Part shown: positions 1 through 7,489 of the stretch, piece after piece
How the letters are laid out: each line of letters begins with the position of its first letter
Numbering within the stretch: position 1 is the first letter of the stretch
Assembly (NCBI GenBank): GCA_041645035.1
Contig: JBAZQU010000027.1
Location: forward strand, 1 to 14,163
Reading direction: 5' to 3'
Source of the DNA: 2-02-FULL-48-14 sp041645035
Lineage (GTDB): Bacteria; Patescibacteriota; Gracilibacteria; UBA1369; 2-02-FULL-48-14
Length of the DNA: 14,163 bases
The notes under the pieces: model-generated
What the model was told of the DNA's origin: nothing
Database searches by the model: none
What the model saw: only the letters and a program-made list of their open reading frames with translations
Position numbers and translations under genes: made by a program

Positions 1-2028
1 ATAGTGGCTGAATTCCATTGCATAGTTGCCACGTCCTTGAGTCATGGAACGGAGATCCGTTGCGTATCCGAACATCTCGGAGAGAGGAACGGTGCATCGA
101 ACCACCTTAGCCATACCACGGTTGGTGTTCTCTACGATTTGCCCACGGCGGGCGGAAATGTTTCCCATTACGTCTCCAAAATAATCTTCTGCAACCGTCA
201 CCTCTACTCTCATGATAGGTTCAAGAAGAACCGGGCTGGCTGCAGTACATCCTTTTTTAAAAGCCATAGAGCCCGCTAGTTTAAACGCCATTTCAGAGGA
301 GTCCACTTCATGATAAGAACCGTCCGTAAGTTCCACCTTCACGTCCACCACGGGATAACCGGCTACCACTCCACGGGTGAGCGCTTCCTTAATTCCTTTA
401 TCTACCGCAGGAATGAATTCACGAGGAATGCGTCCTCCCACAACAGAGTTGATAAATTCATATCCTTTCCCGGGTTCGTTGGGGCTCACGGTCATAATCA
501 CATGTCCGTATTGACCACGACCTCCCGTTTGCTTGGAATATTTTTCCTCACATTCCACCGACTTCCTAATGGTTTCACGATAGGCCACTTGAGGTGCGCC
601 TACGTTCGCTTCCACTTTGAATTCCCGTCGCATACGATCCACGATGATGTCTAGGTGAAGTTCTCCCATTCCGGCGATTAGGGTCTGTCCGGTTTCTTCT
701 GCAGTAGACACACGGAACGTAGGATCTTCTTCAGCCAGCTTTTGAAGAGCTATACCCATCTTTTCTTGATCGGCCTTGGTTTTAGGCTCGATAGCGATTT
801 GGATTACCGGTTCAGGGAAAGTTATGGATTCGAGTGTAATCGGATGATCAGGATCCGAGAGAGTATTTCCGGTAAAAGTATTCTTAAGTCCAATGGCAGC
901 GGCAATATCCCCCGCGTGAACGGTTTTAATTTCTTCACGGGCGTTGGCGTGCATGCGGACCAATCGTCCGATGCGTTCCTTTTCCCCGGTTGCCGTGTTG
1001 AGCACGTAAGAACCCGCATCGAGCTTTCCTGAATACACGCGGAAGAAACAGAGCTTTCCTACAAAAGGATCCGTTGCAATCTTAAAGGCAAGTGCGGCAA
1101 ATGGTTGATTGTCATCCAGCGTGCGGGTTTCTTCGGCATCGGTATCCGGATTGATTCCCTTGATAGCTCCCACATCCATAGGAGAAGGGAGATAATCCCG
1201 GACTCCATCGATAATGAATTGTACTCCCATGTCGCGGAGAGCCGATCCACAGAAAATAGGATAAATCTTTCCGGCAACGGTTCCTTTTCGGATACCACGT
1301 TTGATTTCTTCTATGCTTAATTCGGTTCCCTCGAGGTACTTATTCATGAGATCGTCTTCTTGTTCTGCTGCGACTTCCACTACTTTGGCTCGATATTCTT
1401 CCACTTGTGCCTTCATGTCTTCAGGCATTGGAATTTCAACCTCAGTATCTCCATGTTTTCCTTCGAATTTGTAAGCCTTTCTTTCGATGAGGTCGATGAT
1501 TCCCGTGAAAGTTGAATCCGCTCCGATAGGTAGTTGAATGGCGAATGCAGTTTTGGAGAGACGGTCCCAAATAGACTTAATAGACATGTAGAAATCTGCT
1601 CCGATTTTGTCCATCTTGTTGATGAAGGCAATTCGGGGTACAGCGTACTTATCGGCTTGACGCCATACAGTTTCAGATTGAGGTTCTACCCCCTGAGACC
1701 CATCAAACACAGCAACCGCTCCGTCCAGCACACGCATACTGCGCTCTACTTCCACAGTGAAATCCACGTGACCAGGAGTGTCGATAATGTTGATTTTGAT
1801 GTCTTTCCAATAACAAGTGGTTGCGGCTGCGGTAATTGTAATTCCCCGTTCGCGCTCCTGTTCCATCCAGTCCATGATGGCCTCTCCCTCGTGTACTTCT
1901 CCAATCTTGTGACTGCGTCCGGTATAGAAAAGAATACGTTCGGTGGTGGTTGTTTTACCGGCATCGATGTGCGCACAAATTCCAATATTGCGGAGATGGG
2001 CCAGGTCAGTCTGGATAGGTTCAGCCAT
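1..2028 (-). CDS. fusA: Elongation factor G (3' end cut by window edge)
   Basis: EF-G is the cytoplasmic GTPase that moves tRNA and mRNA through the ribosome after peptide bond formation and, with ribosome recycling factor, helps split the ribosome. The frame starts at ATG 2026-2028 (MAEPIQTD...) and stays open to base 1, giving 676 codons. Family members are usually about 690-705 residues, so about 20 C-terminal residues are missing. Seen in the sequence: the P-loop AHIDAGKTT (residues 19-27), switch I RGITI (61-65), DTPGH (83-87, with the conserved His) and NKMD (137-140). The last visible residues, TQGRGNYAMEFSHY, match domain V of EF-G. The gene follows the lipoprotein gene by 65 nt and has its own good candidate promoter. 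There is no Shine-Dalgarno sequence before the start. The identification is secure. Confidence 0.98.
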   Translation of the reverse strand, partial: MAEPIQTDLAHLRNIGICAHIDAGKTTTTERILFYTGRSHKIGEVHEGEAIMDWMEQERERGITITAAATTCYWKDIKINIIDTPGHVDFTVEVERSMRVLDGAVAVFDGSQGVEPQSETVWRQADKYAVPRIAFINKMDKIGADFYMSIKSIWDRLSKTAFAIQLPIGADSTFTGIIDLIERKAYKFEGKHGDTEVEIPMPEDMKAQVEEYRAKVVEVAAEQEDDLMNKYLEGTELSIEEIKRGIRKGTVAGKIYPIFCGSALRDMGVQFIIDGVRDYLPSPMDVGAIKGINPDTDAEETRTLDDNQPFAALAFKIATDPFVGKLCFFRVYSGKLDAGSYVLNTATGEKERIGRLVRMHANAREEIKTVHAGDIAAAIGLKNTFTGNTLSDPDHPITLESITFPEPVIQIAIEPKTKADQEKMGIALQKLAEEDPTFRVSTAEETGQTLIAGMGELHLDIIVDRMRREFKVEANVGAPQVAYRETIRKSVECEEKYSKQTGGRGQYGHVIMTVSPNEPGKGYEFINSVVGGRIPREFIPAVDKGIKEALTRGVVAGYPVVDVKVELTDGSYHEVDSSEMAFKLAGSMAFKKGCTAASPVLLEPIMRVEVTVAEDYFGDVMGNISARRGQIVENTNRGMAKVVRCTVPLSEMFGYATDLRSMTQGRGNYAMEFSHY

Positions 2029-2043
2029 AAGAACGATTAAGTT

Positions 2044-2067
2044 AAAAAAAGCCCTGGCATTATAGGG
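2044..2067 (-). terminator. Weak terminator-like hairpin before fusA
   Basis: Reading the minus strand, CCCT (2064-2067) pairs with AGGG (2052-2055) across an 8-nt loop, followed by C and seven T (2044-2050). The stem is only 4 bp, so this is weak as an intrinsic terminator. It lies in the right place to end the lipoprotein transcript, and its loop overlaps the fusA -10 element. Confidence 0.35.
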
Positions 2068-2086
2068 AAGGTGCAGAGGAAGTCAA
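2059..2086 (-). promoter_or_regulatory. fusA promoter (TTGACT-16-TATAAT)
   Basis: On the minus strand there is a -35 hexamer TTGACT (2081-2086), a 16-bp spacer, and a perfect -10 hexamer TATAAT (2059-2064). This predicts a transcript start near 2052 and a leader of about 24 nt before the fusA ATG. It is one of the best sigma-70-type matches in the window. It implies that fusA can be transcribed apart from rpsL-rpsG, unlike the classic str operon. Confidence 0.65.
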
Positions 2087-2093
2087 TATGTGC

Positions 2094-2636
2094 TCATTCA
2101 GTGGAAGCCACAAAACTCTCCAACGTGTCTACGAGGTCGTTGTTGGCCTCAATAAAAGTGGTGTAATTGGCGTGCATAGCCTCATCCAGAGTTTCCACTT
2201 GGCCGATATTTTCTTTGTAAGTGCCTTCGCTGTAGTAGCTCAACATGGTCGCGTAGCTTTCCAGATAAATTTCGGCGGCACTGCGATAGGTCTCCAGCTC
2301 GGTGCGTACGGCATTTTGTTGTTCCAAATTGCGAGCTTCCAAAACAAGCAGATCGGTTGTATCTTCCAAGCTTTTGACTGCCGTTTCGTAACTACTCTGC
2401 ATTTCGTCGGTTCCAATAATGTCTTCCTCAGTGACCACGTCTGGGAGGGTTTCATTGTAGAGACCGGTAGTGGCTTCAACGGCGAGCGAAGTTTCGTTCA
2501 CTTTTTCAACTACGAGGTTGTTGTATTCGATTTCGCTATATTTACCAAGTAGAGAACAACCAAGTAAAAGAATGCTGGAAATAAGCAAACAGACAGGGAG
2601 TGCTCGGCTTCGCCGAGTGGGGAGTAATTTCTTCAT
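2094..2636 (-). CDS. Predicted lipoprotein of unknown function
   Basis: I do not recognise a family for this 180-residue protein. It begins with a basic n-region (MKKLLPTRRSR), then a hydrophobic stretch and a lipobox LLGC with the candidate acylated Cys at residue 27. It should therefore be exported and membrane-anchored by signal peptidase II processing. The mature part is acidic and looks mostly alpha-helical (many E, A, L, T; few P or G), with no visible catalytic motif or repeat. It resembles helical-bundle lipoproteins of the DUF3829 kind only in general character. It ends at TGA (2094-2096). It lies between rpsG and fusA, with a terminator-like hairpin and its own candidate promoter upstream, so co-transcription with rpsG is doubtful. 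AGAAGG lies about 14 nt before the ATG, too far to be a normal ribosome binding site. Confidence 0.8.
   Translation of the reverse strand: MKKLLPTRRSRALPVCLLISSILLLGCSLLGKYSEIEYNNLVVEKVNETSLAVEATTGLYNETLPDVVTEEDIIGTDEMQSSYETAVKSLEDTTDLLVLEARNLEQQNAVRTELETYRSAAEIYLESYATMLSYYSEGTYKENIGQVETLDEAMHANYTTFIEANNDLVDTLESFVASTE
2603..2617 (-). repeat. Perfect hairpin palindrome in the lipoprotein signal sequence
   Basis: CTCGGC, a 3-nt loop and GCCGAG form a 6-bp perfect GC-rich stem (2603-2608 with 2612-2617). It lies at nucleotides 20-34 of the lipoprotein coding sequence, where it encodes the basic RRSRA residues of the signal peptide n-region. There is no T-run, so it is not a terminator. It could be a small inserted palindrome or an mRNA structure that limits translation initiation. 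Confidence 0.6.
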
Positions 2637-2643
2637 AAACGTG

Positions 2644-2671
2644 AAAAAAGCCTTCTGATTTTAGCAGGAGG
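2644..2671 (-). terminator. Intrinsic terminator after rpsG
   Basis: On the minus strand CCTCCTG (2665-2671) pairs with CAGAAGG (2651-2657), with one C/A mismatch, across the loop CTAAAAT. A single C and six T (2644-2649) follow. This is a plausible rho-independent terminator for the rpoB-to-rpsG transcript, 37 nt past the rpsG stop. The mismatch lowers its strength. Read on the plus strand the same stem has a U-G wobble instead, but there it is followed by only three T. Confidence 0.5.
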
Positions 2672-2686
2672 TTTAAAGTTTGACTA
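2658..2686 (-). promoter_or_regulatory. Candidate lipoprotein promoter (TAGTCA-17-TAAAAT)
   Basis: On the minus strand there is a -35 TAGTCA (2681-2686, 4 of 6 to consensus), a 17-bp spacer, and a -10 TAAAAT (2658-2663, 5 of 6). The predicted start is near 2651, about 14 nt before the ATG. The -10 element falls exactly in the loop of the terminator-like hairpin, so a transcript started here would not form that hairpin. Confidence 0.45.
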
Positions 2687-2693
2687 GGGAGAT

Positions 2694-2707
2694 ATGGCTT
2701 ATGCCAT
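2694..2707 (-). repeat. Small inverted repeat just after rpsG
   Basis: ATGGC (2694-2698) and GCCAT (2703-2707) are separated by 4 nt. They begin 2 nt past the rpsG stop codon on the minus strand. No T-run follows, so this is not a terminator by itself. A 3'-end stabilising or processing hairpin is possible. Confidence 0.35.
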
Positions 2708-2708
2708 C

Positions 2709-3176
2709 TTACTTCTTCTTTGTGAAACGGGCGTAGTGCGCGAACGCGCGGTTTGCTTGAGCCATGCGTTCCACATCGTCCTTTTTCTTTACTGCCCCGC
2801 CGTTTCCGTCGGAAGCTTCCAAAATTTCCAGCGTGAGACGTTTATACATAGGGATTCCCTTTCGTTTGCGAGCTCCACTAATGAGCCAGCGGAAAGAAAG
2901 CATGCGTTGACGCCTTGGATTTACTTCGAAAGGCACTTGATACACAGCTCCTCCAATACGTTTGGGGCGAACTTCCATAGTCGGCTTGGTGTTATCTATA
3001 GCACGGAAGAAAAGTTCACGGGCATTCTTGTGGCCGCGTTTTTCGATTTCGGAGAGCATGTCATTAAAAATCTTGCGTGCGATAGTCTTTTTCCCTCCTT
3101 CCATAATGTAGTTGATGAATTTTTCTGAAACTTCATCGGACATTGGGGGAATGTAAGTAGTGATCTTAGTTTTCAT
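2709..3176 (-). CDS. rpsG: 30S ribosomal protein S7
   Basis: S7 is a primary binder of the 3' major domain of 16S rRNA. It starts assembly of the 30S head and lines the exit-site mRNA channel. The 155-residue length fits the family. Recognisable segments are KFINYIMEGGKKTIARKIF near the N-terminus, the signature region GGAVYQVPFEVNPRRQRMLS, and the basic C-terminal segment ending in AHYARFTKKK. The ATG (3174-3176) lies only 3 nt past the rpsL stop codon, so the two genes are almost certainly co-transcribed and probably translationally coupled. No Shine-Dalgarno sequence is present. In some bacteria S7 represses its own operon by binding the intercistronic mRNA, but a 3-nt gap leaves no room for that kind of site here. 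Confidence 0.98.
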   Translation of the reverse strand: MKTKITTYIPPMSDEVSEKFINYIMEGGKKTIARKIFNDMLSEIEKRGHKNARELFFRAIDNTKPTMEVRPKRIGGAVYQVPFEVNPRRQRMLSFRWLISGARKRKGIPMYKRLTLEILEASDGNGGAVKKKDDVERMAQANRAFAHYARFTKKK

Positions 3177-3179
3177 AGA

Positions 3180-3593
3180 TTACTTCTTAGGTTTTTTAGC
3201 ACCGTAGCGGCTCCGGCTCTGCTTGCGGTTTTGTACGCCCTGACAATCCAGAGAACCGCGAATGATGTGATAGCGTACTCCCGGAAGATCTTTAACACGT
3301 CCTCCACGAACCATTACGATGGAGTGTTCTTGTAAATTATGCCCTTCTCCTCCGATATAAGCATTCACTTCCATACCGTTGGTTAAACGCACACGCGCAA
3401 TTTTTCGAAGAGCTGAGTTAGGCTTTTTAGGAGTCATCGTAGTCACCTTGGTGCATACCCCACGTTTAGAAGGACATGGAAGGGGACGGTTCTGAGACCT
3501 CAACGTGTTCAAAATTATTTGAAGCGCAGGAGCTTTGCTCTTTTTCTTGTTAGCCCGTCTAGGCTTGCGGATGAGTTGGTTGATGGTTGGCAT
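3180..3593 (-). CDS. rpsL: 30S ribosomal protein S12
   Basis: S12 sits at the decoding centre of the 30S subunit, contributes to tRNA selection accuracy, and is the classic streptomycin-resistance locus. The 137-residue protein has the invariant TPKKPNSALRK (residues 54-64; K56 and K57 correspond to E. coli K42 and K43) and KDLPGVRYHIIRG (101-113; D102 is the residue that is methylthiolated in many bacteria). At the classical resistance lysines it has the drug-sensitive residues. Compared with E. coli there is an extra loop of about 13 residues between APAL (21-24) and KRGVC (43-47), as in Gram-positive S12. The start ATG lies 80 nt past rpoC, behind a small hairpin. It ends at TAA, 3 nt before rpsG. 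Confidence 0.98.
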   Translation of the reverse strand: MPTINQLIRKPRRANKKKSKAPALQIILNTLRSQNRPLPCPSKRGVCTKVTTMTPKKPNSALRKIARVRLTNGMEVNAYIGGEGHNLQEHSIVMVRGGRVKDLPGVRYHIIRGSLDCQGVQNRKQSRSRYGAKKPKK

Positions 3594-3601
3594 ATTTTGT
3601 G

Positions 3602-3616
3602 CGCACTATTTGTGCG
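3602..3616 (-). promoter_or_regulatory. Hairpin immediately upstream of rpsL
   Basis: CGCAC and GTGCG form a perfect 5-bp stem around a 5-nt loop (3607-3611). On the minus strand the hairpin ends 8 nt before the rpsL ATG, inside the ribosome footprint. It has no T-run. It could influence rpsL translation, or be a protein-binding site. No experimental parallel is known to me. Confidence 0.35.
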
Positions 3617-3630
3617 TGCTTGTGAATTAG

Positions 3631-3643
3631 CTGAGGCAGTTTA
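3631..3643 (-). repeat. 13-nt motif upstream of rpsL (copy 1)
   Basis: The minus strand reads TAAACTGCCTCAG. It is an exact 13-base match, in the same orientation, to the sequence just upstream of rpoB (12004-12016). Here it lies 37-49 nt before the rpsL start, in the 80-nt rpoC-rpsL gap. Its TAAACT half could be a -10 element with a poor -35 TTGCAT 17 bp upstream. An RNA-level leader motif is the alternative. Confidence 0.45.
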
Positions 3644-3673
3644 GTGTGATTTAAGGCTCAATGCAAGGGAATT

Positions 3674-6600
3674 TTAATCTTCTCGTGTGTCGATTTCTTC
3701 GCCGCGGAACTGCTTTCGGAAGGTTTCTCCAGCAGGGATGAGGCGGCCAATGATCACATTTTCCTTGAGACCGGCGAGCAGGTCCACTCGATGAGTGGTA
3801 GCGGCTTCCACAAGTACACGGATGGTTTCCTGGAAGGAAGCGGCAGAGAGCCAGCTTTCCGTGTAGAGCGCAATGCGAGTAAGACCCAAAAGCAAACGTT
3901 CGAATTCGATAAGTGGTTTCTTCCTCTTTTCGAATTGGTTGTTTTCCTCCGTCATAGTTTGGAAGTCCACAATTTCTCCCGGAAGGAAGTCGCTGGCACC
4001 GGACTCCACCACACGAATCTTAGAGAACATTTGGCGAGTGATGATTTCGATGTGCTTGTCGTTGATGGTCTGACCTTGTGAAGCGTAAATGCTTTGCACT
4101 TCGCTCATGATGTATTTTTGTGTGGTGTAAATGTCCGTGAGCTTCATGAGCTTGCGGAGGTTGAGGTGCCCTCCGGTGAGAGGAGTTCCTTTAGCCACGA
4201 GATCCCCGGTTTTAACTTTGACGGTTTTACCCGGATCCACTTTGTAGTCTTCTTCCACCACATCGGGCTGGATCACAATTTCCTTCTTTCCCGCTTTCAC
4301 TACCACTCCATCGAGCGTAGCGCGGAGTTTCTTCCCGCCTTTCTCAGCGAGTACGTCCTTAATGCCCACCTTACCGTCCTTCTTTACGACGACGTCGAAT
4401 CCTTCGGGTACCTGGAAAGTTTCTTCCGGTACGCCAGTGGGGGTTATAGTGATAACGGTTTGATTTCCTTTGATAGCTACCTTTACCTTTCCATCTATTT
4501 CAGCAAGGATGGCAGGTTTTTTAGGCGTGCGAGCTTCGAAAAGTTCTTCCACGCGGGTCAACCCTTGCGTGATATCGTCTTCATCGGCGATTCCTCCCAT
4601 GTGGAAGGTACGCATGGTGAGCTGAGTTCCCGGTTCTCCAATGGACTGAGCGGCAATAATGCCTACTGCGGTTCCCAAATCCACCGTCTTACTGGTGCCA
4701 AGGTCACGTCCGTAACATTTTTGACAAACTCCATTGAGGGTGAGACAAGTCATCACGGAACGAACCCGTACCGTGGGTATTTGGTTTTCCTTGATGAGTT
4801 TCAGGGCGGCCTTGTCGATTTCCGTTCCCGCGGCAACCATAACTTTACCCTTCTTATCCAGAACATTTTCGCCAAGAGTTCGTCCGAAAATTCGATTTTC
4901 GAAGGCCTCTCCAATTTTTTCCGATTCCTCGCGAGTTACGAGATGAGTGCGCTCGGTTCCACAGTCTTCCGCTTTGATCACAATGTCTTGAACGGCATCC
5001 ACAAGACGACGGGTGAGGTATCCGGCTTCAGCGGTTTTAAGCGCGGTGTCGGACTTACCTTTACGTCCTCCATGCGTTGCGATGAAGTACTCCAAGATGG
5101 TGAATCCTTCCATCAAGTTGGACTTGATTGGAAGTTCAATAGTCTTACCGGCAGGATTTGCAACCAGACCCTTCATTCCACAGAGCTGGGTAATTTGTCC
5201 CCAGTTACCACGAGCGCCGGAATCCACTTGATAAAAAATGTCATTTTCATGATCGAAGCTTTCGATCATCACTTTTGCGATGTCGTTCTTGGTTTTTGAC
5301 CAAATTTTAATGGCGTGATTGTAACGTTCTTCTTCGGTAATAAAGCCACTGTCGAAATATTCTTGAATTTGGCTTACGAGAGCTTCGGAAGCCTTCATGA
5401 TTTTTCCTTTCTCCTTGGGAATATGAAGGTCGGAGCCGGCAATAGAAATTCCGGACTTAGTTGCGTATTTGAATCCGAGTTCTTTGAGATCATCGCAGAG
5501 TTTGGCGGTTACTTCCAGACCGTAGCGTTCAAACACGAGCGCTACAATTTCAGCGATTTCTTTTTTCTTAAGTGTTTGGTTCTGGTATCCCATACCTTCG
5601 GGTACCACGGTATTATAAATGGCACGTCCGATGGTGGTCTCAATAAGCTCACCGCCCAGACGAATTTTAATTTTTGCTTGTAAGTGAACTTCCTTGAAAT
5701 CCATAGCGATGAGCGCTTCCTCCAAGTTTCCGAATATTTTTCCTTCACCCTTTTTACCGCTTTGCTGAACCGTGAGATAGTAGAGACCAAGCACCATATC
5801 TTGAGTAGGAACGGTAATAGGTTCTCCAGCAGAAGGTTTGAGAAGATTTCGCGAAGAACACATAAGTTCCCTGGCCTCTTCTTGAGCTTTTTGAGAAAGA
5901 GGAACGTGCACGGCCATCTGATCTCCGTCGAAGTCGGCGTTGAATGCGCTACAAACAAGGGGATGAATCTGAATGGCCTTACCTTCGATGAGCACAGGGC
6001 GGAAGGCTTGGATTCCCAAACGGTGCAGGGTAGGTGCACGATTGAGAAGTACATAACGTCCTTTCGTTACATCTTCCAAAATATCCCAGATTGCTTTGTC
6101 GCTTCCCTGGATCATTTTTTCCGCACTCTTAATGTTGTGCGCATAGCCGTCGGTAATCAGTTTCCCGATCACGAAAGGCTTGAAGAGTTCCAGAGCCATG
6201 AGTTTAGGTAGCCCACATTCATCGAGTTTTAAATTAGGTCCGATCACGATTACGCTGCGTCCGGAATAATCCACACGTTTTCCGAGCAGATTCTGACGGA
6301 AACGTCCCTGTTTACCCTTGAGCATGTCGGAGAGTGAACGAAGTTTACGTTTGTCGCCGGAGTTGAACACAGTTTTACCCTGACGAGCGGAATTATTAAT
6401 GAGTGTGTCCACGGCTTCCTGAAGCATACGTTTTTCATTTCGGCAGATTACCTCGGGAGCACCGATGGCAATGAGACGTTTAAGGCGGTTGTTACGGTTG
6501 ATCACACGGCGATAAAGATCATTGAGGTCTGAGGCCGCATAGCGTCCTCCATCGAGCTGAACCATCGGACGAAGATCCGGAGGAATAACCGGGAGAATGG

Positions 6601-7489
6601 TAAGAATCATCCATTCTGATTTGATGCCGGCTTTTACAAGGGATCCGATGAGCTTGATGCGTTTCATGATCTTGGCTTTTTTCTGTCCGCTGGCCTTTCC
6701 CATTTCTCCTTCCATATTTTTAATTTCCTCGTCCATGTTCATATTCCCGATAATTTTGTGCAGAGATTCCGCGCCGGTTCCGGCTTTAAACACGTGTCCG
6801 AATTTCATGGACATGTCGCGGTATTCAAGTTCCGTGAGCACCTTACTATTTTCTAGGGATTCCAAGTCCTGACGTGCCTGGTCCATTTGTTCGTTGAGTT
6901 CCTCCACTTTCATAGCTTGTTCCTTCTCGATAGTTTTGGGGTTGCCGGTTCCTGTGTGCAGACGTTCTTCGTATTCACGAATGAGGTCTTTTTTGTAACC
7001 TTGGAACTCTTCATCGAGCTGGGCAATGGCGGCTTCCTTAGCTTTTTGGTCTACATCCGTGATGATATAAGCGGCAAAGTAAACAATTTGTTCGAGAGTC
7101 TTCACGGGAAGATTCAGAAGCAAACCGATTCGACTTGGCGTTGAGCGAAGAAACCAAATGTGAGTCACAGGAACGGCGAGGGTGATGTGCCCCATACGGC
7201 TGCGACGAACAATGGAACGCGTTACTTCCACTCCACATTTTTCACAAATCACACCTTTGTAGCGGATACGTTTGTATTTTCCACAGGCACATTCCCAGTT
7301 CTTCGTAGGACCGAAAATGCGTTCGCAGAAAAGACCATCACGTTCCGGTTTTTGCGTTCGATAGTTAATAGTCTCCGGTTTTTTCACCTCACCATGCGAC
7401 CAGGACATGATCTGCTCTGGGGAAGCAACGGAGATGGCAATCGCATCAAAGAGAGTTGGAGCTTTCTTTGAGTCTTGATTATTCATCAT
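3674..7489 (-). CDS. rpoC: DNA-directed RNA polymerase subunit beta'
   Basis: Beta' is the largest core RNA polymerase subunit. It carries the active-site magnesium and much of the DNA clamp. The 1271-residue protein shows the N-terminal zinc ribbon (C67, C69, C82, C85), the catalytic NADFDGDQ with D519, D521 and D523, a second zinc site (C843, C915, C922, C925), the bridge-helix/trigger-loop region GEPGTQL, and TMRTFH at 958-963. A charged helical segment of about 75 residues follows YFAAYIITDVD (about 148-220). It resembles the coiled-coil insertion in actinobacterial beta'. The large SI3 insertion of E. coli is absent, which accounts for the shorter length. Two tandem ATGs (7487-7489 and 7484-7486) overlap the exchanger stop codon in ATGATG, so either could be used and translation is probably coupled. 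No Shine-Dalgarno sequence. Ends at TAA. Confidence 0.99.
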   Translation of the reverse strand: MMNNQDSKKAPTLFDAIAISVASPEQIMSWSHGEVKKPETINYRTQKPERDGLFCERIFGPTKNWECACGKYKRIRYKGVICEKCGVEVTRSIVRRSRMGHITLAVPVTHIWFLRSTPSRIGLLLNLPVKTLEQIVYFAAYIITDVDQKAKEAAIAQLDEEFQGYKKDLIREYEERLHTGTGNPKTIEKEQAMKVEELNEQMDQARQDLESLENSKVLTELEYRDMSMKFGHVFKAGTGAESLHKIIGNMNMDEEIKNMEGEMGKASGQKKAKIMKRIKLIGSLVKAGIKSEWMILTILPVIPPDLRPMVQLDGGRYAASDLNDLYRRVINRNNRLKRLIAIGAPEVICRNEKRMLQEAVDTLINNSARQGKTVFNSGDKRKLRSLSDMLKGKQGRFRQNLLGKRVDYSGRSVIVIGPNLKLDECGLPKLMALELFKPFVIGKLITDGYAHNIKSAEKMIQGSDKAIWDILEDVTKGRYVLLNRAPTLHRLGIQAFRPVLIEGKAIQIHPLVCSAFNADFDGDQMAVHVPLSQKAQEEARELMCSSRNLLKPSAGEPITVPTQDMVLGLYYLTVQQSGKKGEGKIFGNLEEALIAMDFKEVHLQAKIKIRLGGELIETTIGRAIYNTVVPEGMGYQNQTLKKKEIAEIVALVFERYGLEVTAKLCDDLKELGFKYATKSGISIAGSDLHIPKEKGKIMKASEALVSQIQEYFDSGFITEEERYNHAIKIWSKTKNDIAKVMIESFDHENDIFYQVDSGARGNWGQITQLCGMKGLVANPAGKTIELPIKSNLMEGFTILEYFIATHGGRKGKSDTALKTAEAGYLTRRLVDAVQDIVIKAEDCGTERTHLVTREESEKIGEAFENRIFGRTLGENVLDKKGKVMVAAGTEIDKAALKLIKENQIPTVRVRSVMTCLTLNGVCQKCYGRDLGTSKTVDLGTAVGIIAAQSIGEPGTQLTMRTFHMGGIADEDDITQGLTRVEELFEARTPKKPAILAEIDGKVKVAIKGNQTVITITPTGVPEETFQVPEGFDVVVKKDGKVGIKDVLAEKGGKKLRATLDGVVVKAGKKEIVIQPDVVEEDYKVDPGKTVKVKTGDLVAKGTPLTGGHLNLRKLMKLTDIYTTQKYIMSEVQSIYASQGQTINDKHIEIITRQMFSKIRVVESGASDFLPGEIVDFQTMTEENNQFEKRKKPLIEFERLLLGLTRIALYTESWLSAASFQETIRVLVEAATTHRVDLLAGLKENVIIGRLIPAGETFRKQFRGEEIDTRED

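Noticed and set aside
1534..2040. Open frame of 168 codons on the plus strand, opposite the fusA N-terminal region
   Set aside because: The minus-strand frame encodes all EF-G GTPase motifs here, so the plus-strand frame is a shadow.
2694..2707. Inverted repeat after rpsG as a terminator
   Set aside because: The 5-bp stem has no following T-run. The hairpin at 2651-2671 with six T is the better terminator candidate.
3638..3666. Promoter for rpsL (TTGCAT-17-TAAACT)
   Set aside because: Only 3 of 6 matches in the -35 and 4 of 6 in the -10, which is too weak to list as a promoter. It is mentioned only as one reading of the 13-nt motif.
4094..5299. Open frame of 401 codons on the plus strand, opposite rpoC
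   Set aside because: It lies entirely antisense to well-conserved rpoC coding sequence, its translation resembles no protein family, and it follows from codon bias of the real frame.
7486..7488. Possible UGA recoding (genetic code 25), given the CPR-like character
   Set aside because: The exchanger ends at this UGA exactly where rpoC begins, and the lipoprotein also ends at UGA (2094-2096). The core genes contain no in-frame UGA, so the standard bacterial code fits.
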